Shown: positions 9,518 through 18,328 of the stretch, piece after piece
Layout: each line of letters begins with the position of its first letter
Position numbering within the stretch: position 1 is the first letter of the stretch
Origin: Pseudomonas viridiflava
Lineage (GTDB): Bacteria; Pseudomonadota; Gammaproteobacteria; Pseudomonadales; Pseudomonadaceae
DNA length: 44,210 bases
NCBI RefSeq assembly: GCF_900580675.1
Contig: NZ_UTBG01000021.1
Coordinates: 1-44,210, forward strand
Direction of reading: 5' to 3'
Notes under the pieces: generated by a model
The model's input: the letters and a program-made list of their open reading frames with translations, nothing else
Database searches by the model: none
Told to the model about the DNA's origin: nothing
Translations under genes and position numbers: made by a program

Positions 9518-11193
9518 TGCAGGTTCTCCGTTGCGCGACGCTTGGCTGCCCCTTCGACACTCACGGCCTTGAACTTGAAGCCCCGGTAGTCATCGTTCTT
9601 GACCGCTGCCAATTGCTCGCTGAACGCGCCCAACCCCCCCATGTAGAAGTACACCTTGTTGCTTTTGCCGGGGATATTGGCGCCGAAGATCCACGAGTCG
9701 GTCTTGGCGAACAGCGTCTGATCGGCAATGTCCTGGCAGGTCTTGCCCCATTCCTGCTCGCTTTGGGCAGACGGTTCCACGCAGGCCAGCTCGTTCTGTT
9801 CCATAAAGCCAACCAGATCGGAGACCCACTCCACTTCGGTTTCAATCGTCGGTGGCAGATTGGTAAACGGACCGTTAGGCCCAAGGATCATGAACATATT
9901 CGGGAATTTGGCGGTGGCCACCGACAGGTAGCTGGAGGGGCCGTCCGCCCAGTGGTCCTTCATCGAGGTGTTATCGCGGCCGCGGATATCGATGCGCTTG
10001 TAGTTACCGTCCACGGCATCAAAACCGGTGGCAAACACCAGCACATCCAGTTCGTGCTCGACCCCATCTGCCGTACGAATGCCCTTGGCGGTGATTTCTT
10101 CGATCGGGTTGGCCTTGACGTCAACCAGCGAGACATTGGGGCGATTGAAGGTCGCGTAGTAACCGCTGTCGCACAGTGGGCGCTTGGCATAGAGATCGCG
10201 GGGCATCAATTTGCGGGCTGTTTCCGGGTCCTTGACGATCTCGGCGATTTTCTCGCGAACGAAGTTTTGCGCCTCGATATTGGCCTCTTCACTGGTGGCG
10301 ATATCGTTAAAGGTCTGGAACATGTAGCGGAAGCCGCCGCCGCCGTCCCAGGCGCGCTGAAAGATGGCTTTGCGCTCAGCAGCATCCACACTCATGGTGG
10401 GAATGTCGCTTTCGGGAAAGCCGAACGCCAGGCGCGACGACCGCACTTCCTGCCAGATGGCGTCGTAGTTGCGCTTGATGTCGTCGACGTAGTCACGACT
10501 GACCGGACCGTTGCCCACCGGCACGGTGTACTGCGCAGAGCGTTGGAATACGCTCAGGTGGCCGACGGTCGGTGCGATCGCGGTGATGACCTGGCAACCT
10601 GTCGAACCGGTGCCGATGACACCTACGCGCTTGCCTTCCAGCACAGCATCGGCCGGCCAGTTGGCGGTGTGATACATGTGCCCCTTGAACTGGTCGAGGC
10701 CTTTGATCTTGGGCACATTCGTCGCGGACAACAGGCCCAGCGCCGTCACCAGGTACTTGGCGCTGTATTGATGACCGTCATCGGCCGTGACCAGCCAGCG
10801 GCTGCTCTGCTCGTCGAACACGGCAGCGCTAATGCCTGTTTCGAGCTGGATATCGCGGCGCAGGTCATGGCGATCCACAGCGTGGTTCAGGTAGGACAGG
10901 ATCTGCGGCTGGGTCAGGTAGCGTGTGGTGATGTCCCATTCCTGGCACAACTCCCGGTCCCAGGAGAAGCAATAAACGAACGATTCACTGTCGGAAAGCG
11001 CGCCAGGGTAGCGGTTCCAGAACCAAGTACCGCCGATGCCACCGGCCTTGTCGAAGGCGCGCACCTTCAAGCCCAGTTCATCGCGCAACTTCTTGAGCAT
11101 GTAAATGCCGCCGAAACCTGCACCAATCACAATGGCGTCGTAGTTGATAACGTCGGTGCCAACGGAACGTTTGGCCAGAACTGTAGTTGTCAT
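9514..11193 (-). CDS. Baeyer-Villiger monooxygenase (FAD/NADPH, cyclohexanone monooxygenase-like)
   Basis: The 559-residue protein is a class B flavoprotein monooxygenase. It has the FAD Rossmann motif GAGFGG (24-29), GGTWFWNRYPG (54-64), the Baeyer-Villiger fingerprint FKGHMYHTANWP (169-180, fitting FxGxxxHTxxWP) and the NADPH motif GTGSTG (194-199). A later ATGFD segment matches the third conserved region. Length and order fit the cyclohexanone/acetone monooxygenase group. The enzyme inserts one oxygen next to a carbonyl, turning a ketone into an ester or a cyclic ketone into a lactone. It is the second gene of the operon, after an SDR that could supply the ketone. No esterase or lactonase to open the product is encoded in the operon. 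The ketone itself cannot be named from sequence. Confidence 0.95.
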   Translation of the reverse strand: MTTTVLAKRSVGTDVINYDAIVIGAGFGGIYMLKKLRDELGLKVRAFDKAGGIGGTWFWNRYPGALSDSESFVYCFSWDRELCQEWDITTRYLTQPQILSYLNHAVDRHDLRRDIQLETGISAAVFDEQSSRWLVTADDGHQYSAKYLVTALGLLSATNVPKIKGLDQFKGHMYHTANWPADAVLEGKRVGVIGTGSTGCQVITAIAPTVGHLSVFQRSAQYTVPVGNGPVSRDYVDDIKRNYDAIWQEVRSSRLAFGFPESDIPTMSVDAAERKAIFQRAWDGGGGFRYMFQTFNDIATSEEANIEAQNFVREKIAEIVKDPETARKLMPRDLYAKRPLCDSGYYATFNRPNVSLVDVKANPIEEITAKGIRTADGVEHELDVLVFATGFDAVDGNYKRIDIRGRDNTSMKDHWADGPSSYLSVATAKFPNMFMILGPNGPFTNLPPTIETEVEWVSDLVGFMEQNELACVEPSAQSEQEWGKTCQDIADQTLFAKTDSWIFGANIPGKSNKVYFYMGGLGAFSEQLAAVKNDDYRGFKFKAVSVEGAAKRRATENLQ

Positions 11194-11320
11194 TATGTTC
11201 TCCTGTTTCGATCAGAGCGCCTGCAGGCTTCAACTCAAAACAAAGTTGCAGGCAAGCCGTATCCGCTCCCCTGAACCCGTGGCGCAGAGGACGTAAACGC
11301 GATAAGTAAGCGAGGGTCGA

Positions 11321-12121
11321 TTAGAGCGAGAAGCCGCCATCCACAGCGATGGCCTGCCCGGTCACGTGGGGCGCGCACGCCAGGTAAACGGCCAACTGCC
11401 CCATGTCCTCCACGGTTTGCGCTTCCCCTTGAGGCAGCAGGCTGGACTGATGCCGCTCCCAGGACTGCACTTCGGTTTCGCCCGGTTGCGCCCAACGCGC
11501 GGACAGCCCCTCGTCACCGCGCCACATCCCGGTGCCCACCACACCCGGGCACAGGGCGTTAACCGTGATGCCTTCGCGGGCAACTTCCTTGGCAAACGCG
11601 TTGGTAAAACCGATCACGGCAAACTTGGAGGCGCTGTAATGGGAGAGGTCCGGGAAACCGACTTTGCCGGCAATCGAGGCGAGGTTGATGATGCGGCCGA
11701 AGTTATGCTCGCGCATCAGCTTGAGTTCGGCCTGGCAGCAGAGGAATACGCCACGGGCGTTGATGTTCATGATGCGGTCCCACTCGCTGACCGCCAGTTC
11801 GTCGACCCGGCCCAGGCTGACCACGCCCGCGTTGTTCACCGCCACATCCAGGCGGCCAAATTGCGCCCTGACCTGTTCAATCAGGCTGGCGACACTTTCG
11901 GGTTGGCTGACATCAACTTGCAGGGCCACGGCATTACGACCCAAGGCCCGAACGAGGGCGGCAGCTTCTTCGGCGATCCCCAAGTCATAATCAGCGAGGA
12001 CCAAGTCTGCACCTGCCTGGGCCAGACTCAGCGCGATACCCTGGCCAATGCCACGGCCAGCGCCTGTCACCAGGGCCACCTTGCCGTTCAGGGAGAAATT
12101 CACAGCGTTGAATTCGCTCAT
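11321..12121 (-). CDS. Short-chain dehydrogenase/reductase, first gene of the BVMO operon
   Basis: The 266-residue SDR has TGAGRGIG (19-26), D43 after strand 2 (suggesting NAD rather than NADP preference), NNAG (96-99) and the catalytic S149, Y162 and K166. It ends in VDGGFSL. A GAGG ribosome-binding site precedes the ATG. As the promoter-proximal gene before a BVMO it is a good candidate for the alcohol dehydrogenase that produces the ketone, like the SDR cyclohexanol dehydrogenase of chn clusters; this is inference from context. A 127-base gap separates it from the BVMO gene but holds no convincing terminator. Transcription probably starts near 12176 from the sigma-54 promoter at 12187-12203. 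Confidence 0.9.
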   Translation of the reverse strand: MSEFNAVNFSLNGKVALVTGAGRGIGQGIALSLAQAGADLVLADYDLGIAEEAAALVRALGRNAVALQVDVSQPESVASLIEQVRAQFGRLDVAVNNAGVVSLGRVDELAVSEWDRIMNINARGVFLCCQAELKLMREHNFGRIINLASIAGKVGFPDLSHYSASKFAVIGFTNAFAKEVAREGITVNALCPGVVGTGMWRGDEGLSARWAQPGETEVQSWERHQSSLLPQGEAQTVEDMGQLAVYLACAPHVTGQAIAVDGGFSL

Positions 12122-12186
12122 GTACTGCCTCTGTCTTTATTGTTGTTGAGATGCGACCGTTCGACGCGGCCTGCTGAGACTGACAG

Positions 12187-12203
12187 AGCAAGTCGGATGC
12201 CAA
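12187..12203 (-). promoter_or_regulatory. Sigma-54 (-24/-12) promoter for the BVMO operon
   Basis: The minus strand reads TTGGCATCCGACTTGCT. It has the invariant GG and GC dinucleotides separated by exactly 10 bases and fits TGGCAC-N5-TTGC except for one or two positions. It lies about 66 bases upstream of the SDR start, and the divergent gene encodes a sigma-54 activator. The predicted start point is near 12176. The motif, spacing and context agree. Confidence 0.8.
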
Positions 12204-12282
12204 CACCTTGATACCTGGCTACAACGCCCGGAATAGAGCGCTGAACGCGCGATTGTTCATAACCACCCTGCCCGCCGTCGCA

Positions 12283-12340
12283 AGACATAACCGCTCGCGT
12301 CTCCCGTGAGACACTGCGAATGCTGAGCGGTTATGTCTCA
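12283..12340. promoter_or_regulatory. Candidate upstream activator sequence (nested inverted repeats)
   Basis: A perfect 14-base inverted repeat has arms AGACATAACCGCTC at 12283-12296 and its complement at 12325-12338. Inside it lies a smaller repeat GTCTC-N4-GAGAC (12299-12312), and TGAGAC (12307-12312) recurs inverted as GTCTCA (12335-12340). The block sits about 107-164 bp upstream of the inferred sigma-54 start point, the usual distance for enhancer sites of NtrC-type activators, and just upstream of the activator gene itself. The rest of the 313-base gap shows no gene. Confidence 0.6.
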
Positions 12341-12434
12341 CCGGCACCGGCTGACGGATTCAGCTTGAAGGGGTTGGCCAAGCCGCCTTTAATGGCCCTC
12401 AACAGAAAAATAAGATCCAACCTTCGGAGGTACC

Positions 12435-14303
12435 ATGTCCTCTGGTTTTTCCAAGACTCATGTGGAACACGTGAGTCGCGTATTGCGCACTGCCCAGAAT
12501 GCCCCGACCCTGCCGGTGCCCAATGCCATCCTCGATTCCTGGCGCCGCTCGGTACAGCATTACAAGCTCGACCCGGGGTCCTTGCAGGGGCCCCGGGTGC
12601 TGGAGGCTCACCAGATCAATGAGCACCGCCAGCGTGTCGATGATTTCCTGCACCTGGCAGGCGATGAAATGTCACGGCTGCACAGTCGCGTACGCGACGC
12701 CGACTACTGTGTGATGCTCACTGATACCCTGGGATGTACCGTCGACTACCGGATCGACTCAGCCCTGCGCGGCGAGTACCGGCGCTCCGGCATGGACGTC
12801 GGCACCTGCTGGTCGGAAAAGGAAGAAGGCACGACCGCCGTCAGCGCGGTGCTGATCGACAAATTGCCGGTCACCGTGCACAAGCTCGATCATTTCCGTG
12901 CAGCGTTTATCGGCAATACCTGCTCTGCAGCGCCGATATTTTCACCCGGCGGCGAGATCATGGCGGTATTGGACGTGTCTTCAGTGCGGGCACCTGATGA
13001 CCGACGCAGTCAGCATTTGATTCGGCAAATGGTCATTCAAAGCGCTACCGAGCTCGAGAACGCGTACTTCATGTACAGCACCCAGGATCTATGGGTATTA
13101 CGCGCACACCCCCTGCCCGGTTATGTCGACAGCCAGCCGCAATGCCTGTTCGCGTGGAACCGGGATGGCTGCATAGAGGCGCTTAACCCGGCCGCTCGGC
13201 GCCTGTTGTTACAACGCTGTGGCCGAATTCCCGTGCATATCGACGAAGCCTTCTCCTGCGCAAAGCTGCCCACCGCCGGGGATGACAGTATCCATTTTCT
13301 GCCGTCGATGGGGCTGCATGTGCGCCTGAAGTCGCCCCGTCGCCCCATCAGCCCCCCATTGGCCAGCCACACGGCATCGGCGCTGGACCCCAAGGTTGCG
13401 CAGGCAATGGAGCTGGCGGTGAGGGTCAAGGATCGTGGCCTGCCCGTGCTGATCCATGGTGAGACCGGTGCCGGCAAGGAATTTTTTGCCCTGCAACTGC
13501 ATGCCGCCAGCAAACGTCGGGACAAGCCCTTTGTCGCAGTGAACTGTGCGGCGATCCCCGAGAGCCTGATAGAGAGTGAATTGTTTGGTTATGCCGCTGG
13601 CGCCTTTACCGGTGCCTCGACCAAAGGCATGCGCGGCCTGCTACAGCAGGCTGACGGCGGCACGTTGTTTCTCGATGAGATCGGCGACATGCCCCTGGCC
13701 CTGCAGACCCGCCTGTTACGTGTACTCAGCGAAGGTGAAGTGGCCCCCCTGGGCGGTGCGCGCACCCAGGCCATCGATATTCAGGTGATTTGTGCCAGCC
13801 ACCGCGATATTGCCACGCTGGTGGAGGCCGGCAGCTTTCGGGAAGACTTGTTTTTCCGCCTGAGCGGCGCACGCTTTGATATACCGCCGCTGCGCGAACG
13901 CAAAGACAAACTGGCGCTGATCAACACACTGCTGGACGACGAGTGCCAGCGCTCGGGCGAGCGTATGGAACTGAGCGAGTCTGCGCTGGAAATGCTCTTG
14001 AATTACAGCTGGCCGGGCAATATGCGGCAACTGCACCATGTGCTGCGATACGCCTGCGCTGTGTGTAAAAGCCAAGTGATCGGCGTAGATGATCTGCCAG
14101 TGACATTCGGCGCGAGTGCCCCCGTCAAAGGCCAGGAGACCGTCAGCGGCAGCCCGGAACGCCAGGCATTGATTGACACGCTGGTGCGCAACCGCTGGAA
14201 ACCCCTGCTGGCCGCGCGCGAACTGGGGATCTCCCGTGCGACGCTGTACCGCAAAGTCAACTTGCATGGCATCAAAATGCCCGGCAAAGGATCGTATGAC
14301 TGA
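12435..14303 (+). CDS. Sigma-54-dependent transcriptional activator, AcoR-like (GAF-AAA+-Fis)
   Basis: The 622-residue protein has three parts. An N-terminal sensor with a GAF-like region (about 80-190) contains DVGTCWSEKEEGTTAV and NTCSAAPIF, as in acetoin regulator AcoR and relatives. A central AAA+ domain has Walker A GETGAGKE (about 341), an intact sigma-54 contact loop GAFTGA (about 389) and Walker B GGTLFLDEIGD (about 407-417). A C-terminal Fis-type helix-turn-helix ends ELGISRATLYRKV (about 592-604). No receiver domain is present, so it likely senses a small ligand directly. A GGAGG ribosome-binding site precedes the ATG at 12435. It is divergent from the BVMO operon and next to the -24/-12 promoter, so it is the likely activator. 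The inducer is probably a ketone, alcohol or acetoin-like compound (inference). Confidence 0.93.
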   Translation: MSSGFSKTHVEHVSRVLRTAQNAPTLPVPNAILDSWRRSVQHYKLDPGSLQGPRVLEAHQINEHRQRVDDFLHLAGDEMSRLHSRVRDADYCVMLTDTLGCTVDYRIDSALRGEYRRSGMDVGTCWSEKEEGTTAVSAVLIDKLPVTVHKLDHFRAAFIGNTCSAAPIFSPGGEIMAVLDVSSVRAPDDRRSQHLIRQMVIQSATELENAYFMYSTQDLWVLRAHPLPGYVDSQPQCLFAWNRDGCIEALNPAARRLLLQRCGRIPVHIDEAFSCAKLPTAGDDSIHFLPSMGLHVRLKSPRRPISPPLASHTASALDPKVAQAMELAVRVKDRGLPVLIHGETGAGKEFFALQLHAASKRRDKPFVAVNCAAIPESLIESELFGYAAGAFTGASTKGMRGLLQQADGGTLFLDEIGDMPLALQTRLLRVLSEGEVAPLGGARTQAIDIQVICASHRDIATLVEAGSFREDLFFRLSGARFDIPPLRERKDKLALINTLLDDECQRSGERMELSESALEMLLNYSWPGNMRQLHHVLRYACAVCKSQVIGVDDLPVTFGASAPVKGQETVSGSPERQALIDTLVRNRWKPLLAARELGISRATLYRKVNLHGIKMPGKGSYD

Positions 14304-14304
14304 A

Positions 14305-14341
14305 CCTGCGGCAGGCGAGCGCTGCGCTTGCCTGCCGCAGG
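14305..14341. terminator. Bidirectional hairpin between the activator gene and etfA
   Basis: A perfect 12-base stem (CCTGCGGCAGGC at 14305-14316 with 14330-14341) continues inward as AGCG-CTG-CGCT. It fills the 42-base gap between two convergent genes. There is no T tract on either strand, so its efficiency as an intrinsic terminator is uncertain. Confidence 0.6.
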
Positions 14342-14345
14342 GTTG

Positions 14346-15275
14346 TTACAGCGCTTGCTCCAGCGCCGGTACGGCTTCGAACAAGTCCGCGACCAGGCCG
14401 TAATCCGCCACCTGGAAGATCGGCGCTTCTTCGTCCTTGTTGATTGCAACGATCACTTTGGAGTCTTTCATACCGGCCAAGTGCTGGATCGCGCCGGAGA
14501 TACCGACCGCGATGTACAGCTGTGGCGCAACGATTTTGCCGGTCTGGCCGACCTGCATGTCGTTGGGTACGAAACCTGCGTCGACGGCCGCGCGGGAAGC
14601 GCCGACCGCAGCGCCGAGCTTGTCGGCCAAAGCGTACAGGTGCTTGAAGTTGTCACCGTTCTGCATGCCACGGCCGCCGGAAACGACGATCTTGGCAGCG
14701 GTCAGCTCTGGGCGATCCGACTTGGCCAGCTCTTCGCCGACAAAGCTGGAAGTGCCCGCGTCGTGGGCAGCGGAGACGGCTTCAACGGCAGCCGAGCCCC
14801 CTTCAGCGGCAACCGGGTCGAAACCGGTGGCACGCACGGTGATGACTTTGATGGTGGCGGTCGATTGCACGGTGGCAATCGCGTTACCGGCATAGATCGG
14901 GCGCTTGAAGGTGTCGGCGCTTTCAACCGAAACGATCTCGGAGATCTGGTCAACGTCCAGCTGCGCAGCAACGCGTGGCAGGATGTTTTTGCCGTTGGAG
15001 GTGGCGGCAGCCAGGATGTGGCTGTAGCTGGCGCCCAGCTCTGCTACCAGAGGAGCGACATTTTCCGGCAGTTGGTGAGCGTAAGCGGCGTTGTCGGCCA
15101 GCAGTACTTTGCTCACGCCAGCGACTTTGGCGGCGGCATCAGCCACGGCGGAAGCGTCAGCACCTGCGACCAGCACGTGAATGTCGCCACCGATTTTAGC
15201 GGCGGCAGCCACGGTATTGAGGGTGGCCGGAGCCAGCACCTTGTTATCGTGTTCGGCGATTACGAGGATAGTCAT
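14346..15275 (-). CDS. etfA: Electron transfer flavoprotein alpha subunit
   Basis: The 309-residue protein opens [11 protein letters not shown] and has the C-terminal FAD domain of EtfA, with [31 protein letters not shown] and [18 protein letters not shown]. With EtfB it forms the soluble ETF, which accepts electrons from acyl-CoA and other flavin dehydrogenases and passes them to ETF-ubiquinone oxidoreductase. The ATG at 15275 is chosen over 15281 because the GGAG is correctly spaced only for the second. It follows etfB by 16 bases in the same operon. The divergent ETF-QO gene completes the electron path to ubiquinone. Confidence 0.97.
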   Translation of the reverse strand: MTILVIAEHDNKVLAPATLNTVAAAAKIGGDIHVLVAGADASAVADAAAKVAGVSKVLLADNAAYAHQLPENVAPLVAELGASYSHILAAATSNGKNILPRVAAQLDVDQISEIVSVESADTFKRPIYAGNAIATVQSTATIKVITVRATGFDPVAAEGGSAAVEAVSAAHDAGTSSFVGEELAKSDRPELTAAKIVVSGGRGMQNGDNFKHLYALADKLGAAVGASRAAVDAGFVPNDMQVGQTGKIVAPQLYIAVGISGAIQHLAGMKDSKVIVAINKDEEAPIFQVADYGLVADLFEAVPALEQAL

Positions 15276-15291
15276 GATCATGCTCTCCAGT

Positions 15292-16041
15292 TCAAAGCAC
15301 CTTCGCTTCGTTTTTCAGTTTCTCGACCAGTTCAGCCACCGACTTGACCTTGATGCCCGCGCTGCGTGCAGCCGGCGCTTCAACTTTTACGGTCTTGTTG
15401 GTAGAGGCAGTGGGAACGCCCAAAGCGTCCGGAGTCAGCACTTCGAGAGGCTTCTTCTTGGCTTTCATGATGTTTGGCAGGGACGCGTAGCGCGGCTCGT
15501 TCAAACGCAGGTCGGTGGTGACGATGGCCGGCAGTTTCAGCGAAACGGTCTGCGCGCCGCCGTCGATTTCACGGGTCACGGCAACGCTGTCGCCGCTCAC
15601 TTCGACTTTGGAAGCGAAGGTGCCCTGGCCGTAACCGGTCAGCGCAGCCAGCATCTGGCCAGTCTGGTTGTTGTCGCTGTCGATCGCCTGTTTGCCGAGG
15701 ATCACCAGTTGAGGCTGTTCCTTGTCGACAACGGCTTTGAGCAGCTTGGCCACGGCCAGGGAGGTCAGCTCTTCAGCGGACTCGACCAGGATGGCGCGGT
15801 CGGCGCCGAGTGCCAGGGCGGTACGCAGCTGCTCCTGGGCGGTGGTCGGGCCGATGGAAACCACGACGATTTCAGTCGCCACGCCTTTCTCTTTCAGGCG
15901 TACGGCTTCTTCCACGGCGATTTCACAGAAAGGGTTCATCGACATCTTGACGTTAGCAAGGTCGACGCCGGAATTGTCCGCCTTGACGCGAACTTTCACG
16001 TTGTAATCGACAACGCGTTTGACAGCTACAAGAACCTTCAT
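15292..16041 (-). CDS. etfB: Electron transfer flavoprotein beta subunit
   Basis: The 249-residue protein opens [19 protein letters not shown] and holds the EtfB hallmarks [17 protein letters not shown], the AMP-site region [13 protein letters not shown] and [20 protein letters not shown]. It carries the recognition-loop lysine-rich segment [12 protein letters not shown] near residue 190-205, used to dock dehydrogenases. It is the first gene of etfBA. The 505-base region upstream, shared with ETF-QO, holds a PsrA-type site and an inverted repeat, pointing to fatty-acid-responsive control. Confidence 0.97.
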   Translation of the reverse strand: MKVLVAVKRVVDYNVKVRVKADNSGVDLANVKMSMNPFCEIAVEEAVRLKEKGVATEIVVVSIGPTTAQEQLRTALALGADRAILVESAEELTSLAVAKLLKAVVDKEQPQLVILGKQAIDSDNNQTGQMLAALTGYGQGTFASKVEVSGDSVAVTREIDGGAQTVSLKLPAIVTTDLRLNEPRYASLPNIMKAKKKPLEVLTPDALGVPTASTNKTVKVEAPAARSAGIKVKSVAELVEKLKNEAKVL

Positions 16042-16311
16042 GGATTCCTCGTTACTCTCCGGTGAAAAGAAAGTCGCCTAGGCGAACCTGGCGGTTGATG
16101 CTCATCGGCACACAAGGGCACCTCCAAAAACTTCGGCGTGTGGCCTTGCTCACGGGAAATGACGACCGTTCGTCAGTGGTGACTGAGAGGTCATTCTTTA
16201 TCGCGGCGTGTAAACTGCGCGCCAGCATTTGAGCGCGAATGCCTTAGCCTGTCTTTGGACGTGCTCTTGAAACCTGCTGTCTGCCTACGGTAAGCGCAAA
16301 ACCGACCGTAT

Positions 16312-16339
16312 ATTGACCGGAACGCCTATTCTGGTCAAT
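16312..16339. promoter_or_regulatory. Inverted repeat in the etfB / ETF-QO intergenic region
   Basis: ATTGACCGGA (16312-16321) and TCTGGTCAAT (16330-16339) form an inverted repeat matching at 9 of 10 positions around an 8-base spacer. It could be an operator for a dimeric regulator of either divergent unit. The remainder of 16042-16398 shows no gene, and no clear etfB promoter could be assigned. Confidence 0.4.
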
Positions 16340-16398
16340 ACGCCAAAATAGCCAGTCATAAGCCGCGTTGCTTTGATTTACCTAGCCTGCGGGCAATT

Positions 16399-16412
16399 CA
16401 AACAAACGTTTG
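16399..16412. promoter_or_regulatory. PsrA-type operator
   Basis: CAAAC-AAAC-GTTTG at 16399-16412 fits the described PsrA consensus (G/C)AAAC-N2-4-GTTTG(C/G) of Pseudomonas exactly. It lies directly upstream of the -35 box of the ETF-QO promoter. As I recall, etfBA and the ETF-QO gene are PsrA targets in P. aeruginosa, which supports the call. PsrA is a TetR-family repressor relieved by long-chain fatty acids. Confidence 0.65.
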
Positions 16413-16414
16413 TA

Positions 16415-16443
16415 TTGGACGCTGCCGGTGGTCTATATATAAT
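16415..16443 (+). promoter_or_regulatory. Sigma-70 promoter of ETF-QO
   Basis: TTGGAC (16415-16420) and TATAAT (16438-16443) are separated by 17 bases, near the consensus. The start point should be about 16450, roughly 100 bases before the GTG start. The PsrA-type site abuts the -35 box. Confidence 0.85.
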
Positions 16444-16546
16444 GCGCCACCTAGAGAGAAAGGTGGGTCACGCCTTGGCGCCAGACGACACCGAACCTCC
16501 ACCCATTAGAAAAAAAGCCTGTTGAGCCTTGAGTAGGAGATAGCCT

Positions 16547-18211
16547 GTGGAACGCGAATACATGGAATTCGACGTGGTCATCGTCGGCGCTGGCCCGGCG
16601 GGCCTGTCTGCCGCCTGCCGACTGAAGCAGAAGGCCGCCGAAGCCGGTAAGGAAATCAGCGTCTGCGTGGTCGAGAAAGGCTCCGAAGTCGGTGCTCACA
16701 TCCTCTCCGGCGCCGTGTTCGAACCACGTGCCCTGAATGAACTGTTCCCGGACTGGAAAGCACTCGGCGCCCCGCTCAACACCCCCGTGGTGCGCGATGA
16801 CATCTATGTACTGCGCAGCCCCGAAGCCTCCACCAAGGTTCCCGACTTCTTTGTGCCCAAGACCATGCACAACGAAGGCAACTACATCATCTCTCTGGGC
16901 AACCTGTGCCGCTGGCTGGCCCAGCAGGCCGAGAACCTGGGCGTGGAAGTCTACCCAGGCTTCGCCGCCCAGGAAGCGCTGTTCGACGAGAACGGCGTGG
17001 TCCGCGGGATCATCACCGGTGACCTCGGCGTCGACCGCGAAGGCAATCCGAAGGAAGGCGTCTACACCCCCGGCATGGAACTGCGTGGCAAGTACACGCT
17101 GTTCGCCGAAGGCTGCCGTGGGCATATCGGCAAGCAGTTGATCGAACGTTTCAACCTGGCCAGTGACGCCGACGCCCAGCACTACGGCATCGGCCTGAAA
17201 GAAATCTGGGAAATCGACCCGGCCAAGCACCAACCCGGCCTGGTGGTGCACACCGCCGGTTGGCCGCTGGACATCATGAGCAACGAGAACACCGGCGGTT
17301 CTTTCCTTTATCACCTGGAAAACAACCAAGTGGTCGTGGGCCTGATCGTCGACCTGTCCTACAGCAACACCTTCCTGTCGCCGTTCGATGAGTTCCAGCG
17401 CCTCAGGCATCACCCGGTGCTGGCGCAGTACCTGGAAGGCGGCAAGCGTATCAGCTACGGCGCACGCGCCCTGGCCAAAGGCGGCATCAACTCGTTGCCG
17501 AAGATGGTCTTCAAGGGCGGCGCGTTGATCGGCTGTGACCTCGGCACCATGAACGTGGCCAAGATCAAGGGCAGCCACACCGCGATGAAGTCCGGCATGC
17601 TCGCCGCCGACGCCGTGGCCGAGCGCCTGTTCGCCGAATCCGAAGGCGGCGACGAACTGACCAACTACGTCGACAGCTTCAAAGCCAGCTGGCTCTACGA
17701 AGAACTGTTCGCCAGCCGCAACTTCGGCCCGGCGATGCACAAGTTCGGCCCGATCATCGGCGCCGGCTTCAACTGGTTCGACCAGAACATCCTCGGCGGC
17801 AAAATGCCGTTCACCTTGCACGACACCAAGCCGGACTACGCCTGCCTGAAGCTCGCCAAGGACAGCAAGCAGATCAACTACCCCAAACCCGACGGCAAGC
17901 TGAGCTTCGACAAGCTGAGCTCGGTGTTCATCTCCGGCACCAACCACGAAGAAGAGCAGCCGTGCCACTTGAAGTTGAAAGACCCGAGCATCCCGATCGG
18001 CACCAACCTGCCGCTCTATGATGAACCGGCGCAGCGCTACTGCCCGGCCGGCGTGTATGAAGTCGTCACGAAAGAAGACGGCGAGAAGCGCTTCCAGATC
18101 AACGCCCAGAACTGCGTGCACTGCAAGACCTGTGACATCAAGGACCCTTCGCAGAACATCACGTGGGTCACGCCGGAGGGCGCGGGCGGGCCGACTTACC
18201 CGAATATGTAA
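16547..18211 (+). CDS. Electron transfer flavoprotein-ubiquinone oxidoreductase
   Basis: The 554-residue membrane-associated flavoprotein passes electrons from ETF to ubiquinone. The FAD motif VVIVGAGPAGLSAA is near the N-terminus. The 4Fe-4S cluster cysteines are C499 (RYCPAG), C523, C526 and C529 (NCVHCKTCD), and the family-typical GAGGPTYPNM tail is present. The start is GTG at 16547 with AGGAG 7 bases before it, giving MEREYMEFDVV; an in-frame ATG lies six codons later. It is divergent from etfBA, sharing the regulatory region, and is followed by a strong terminator. Confidence 0.97.
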   Translation: MEREYMEFDVVIVGAGPAGLSAACRLKQKAAEAGKEISVCVVEKGSEVGAHILSGAVFEPRALNELFPDWKALGAPLNTPVVRDDIYVLRSPEASTKVPDFFVPKTMHNEGNYIISLGNLCRWLAQQAENLGVEVYPGFAAQEALFDENGVVRGIITGDLGVDREGNPKEGVYTPGMELRGKYTLFAEGCRGHIGKQLIERFNLASDADAQHYGIGLKEIWEIDPAKHQPGLVVHTAGWPLDIMSNENTGGSFLYHLENNQVVVGLIVDLSYSNTFLSPFDEFQRLRHHPVLAQYLEGGKRISYGARALAKGGINSLPKMVFKGGALIGCDLGTMNVAKIKGSHTAMKSGMLAADAVAERLFAESEGGDELTNYVDSFKASWLYEELFASRNFGPAMHKFGPIIGAGFNWFDQNILGGKMPFTLHDTKPDYACLKLAKDSKQINYPKPDGKLSFDKLSSVFISGTNHEEEQPCHLKLKDPSIPIGTNLPLYDEPAQRYCPAGVYEVVTKEDGEKRFQINAQNCVHCKTCDIKDPSQNITWVTPEGAGGPTYPNM

Positions 18212-18232
18212 GTCAGTGGCTTGAACAAACAA

Positions 18233-18257
18233 GGCTCCCGGATCGGGAGCCTTTTTT
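18233..18257 (+). terminator. Rho-independent terminator after ETF-QO
   Basis: GGCTCCCG (18233-18240) pairs with CGGGAGCC (18244-18251) around a 3-base loop, followed by six T residues. It begins 22 bases after the stop codon. Confidence 0.93.
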
Positions 18258-18276
18258 ATGGCCAACACACATCAAC

Positions 18277-18304
18277 TGTGGGAGCAGGCAAGCCAGCTCC
18301 CACA
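18277..18304. repeat. REP-like palindrome (TGTGGGAGC type)
   Basis: TGTGGGAGC (18277-18285) and GCTCCCACA (18296-18304) flank a 10-base centre. This is the common fluorescens-group REP core, present here as a short two-armed element between the ETF-QO terminator and the AraC gene. Confidence 0.7.
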
Positions 18305-18328
18305 TTGACCGGGTTGAATCAATAAGAT

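Noticed and set aside
8054..9589. 511-codon open frame on the plus strand
   Set aside because: It mirrors the aldehyde dehydrogenase gene and has no recognisable domain.
11220..11260. GCCTGCA...TGCAGGC repeat after the first SDR gene
   Set aside because: Seven-base stem with a long loop and no T tract; not a convincing terminator, so the operon is kept intact.
9517..11274. 585-codon open frame on the plus strand
   Set aside because: It mirrors the BVMO gene, whose motifs are complete on the minus strand.
12240..12282. Possible IHF site between the sigma-54 promoter and the upstream repeats
   Set aside because: The AT-rich stretch does not fit WATCAANNNNTTR well enough to report.
16451..18268. 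605-codon open frame on the minus strand
   Set aside because: It is antisense to ETF-QO and covers its promoter; the translation resembles no protein family.
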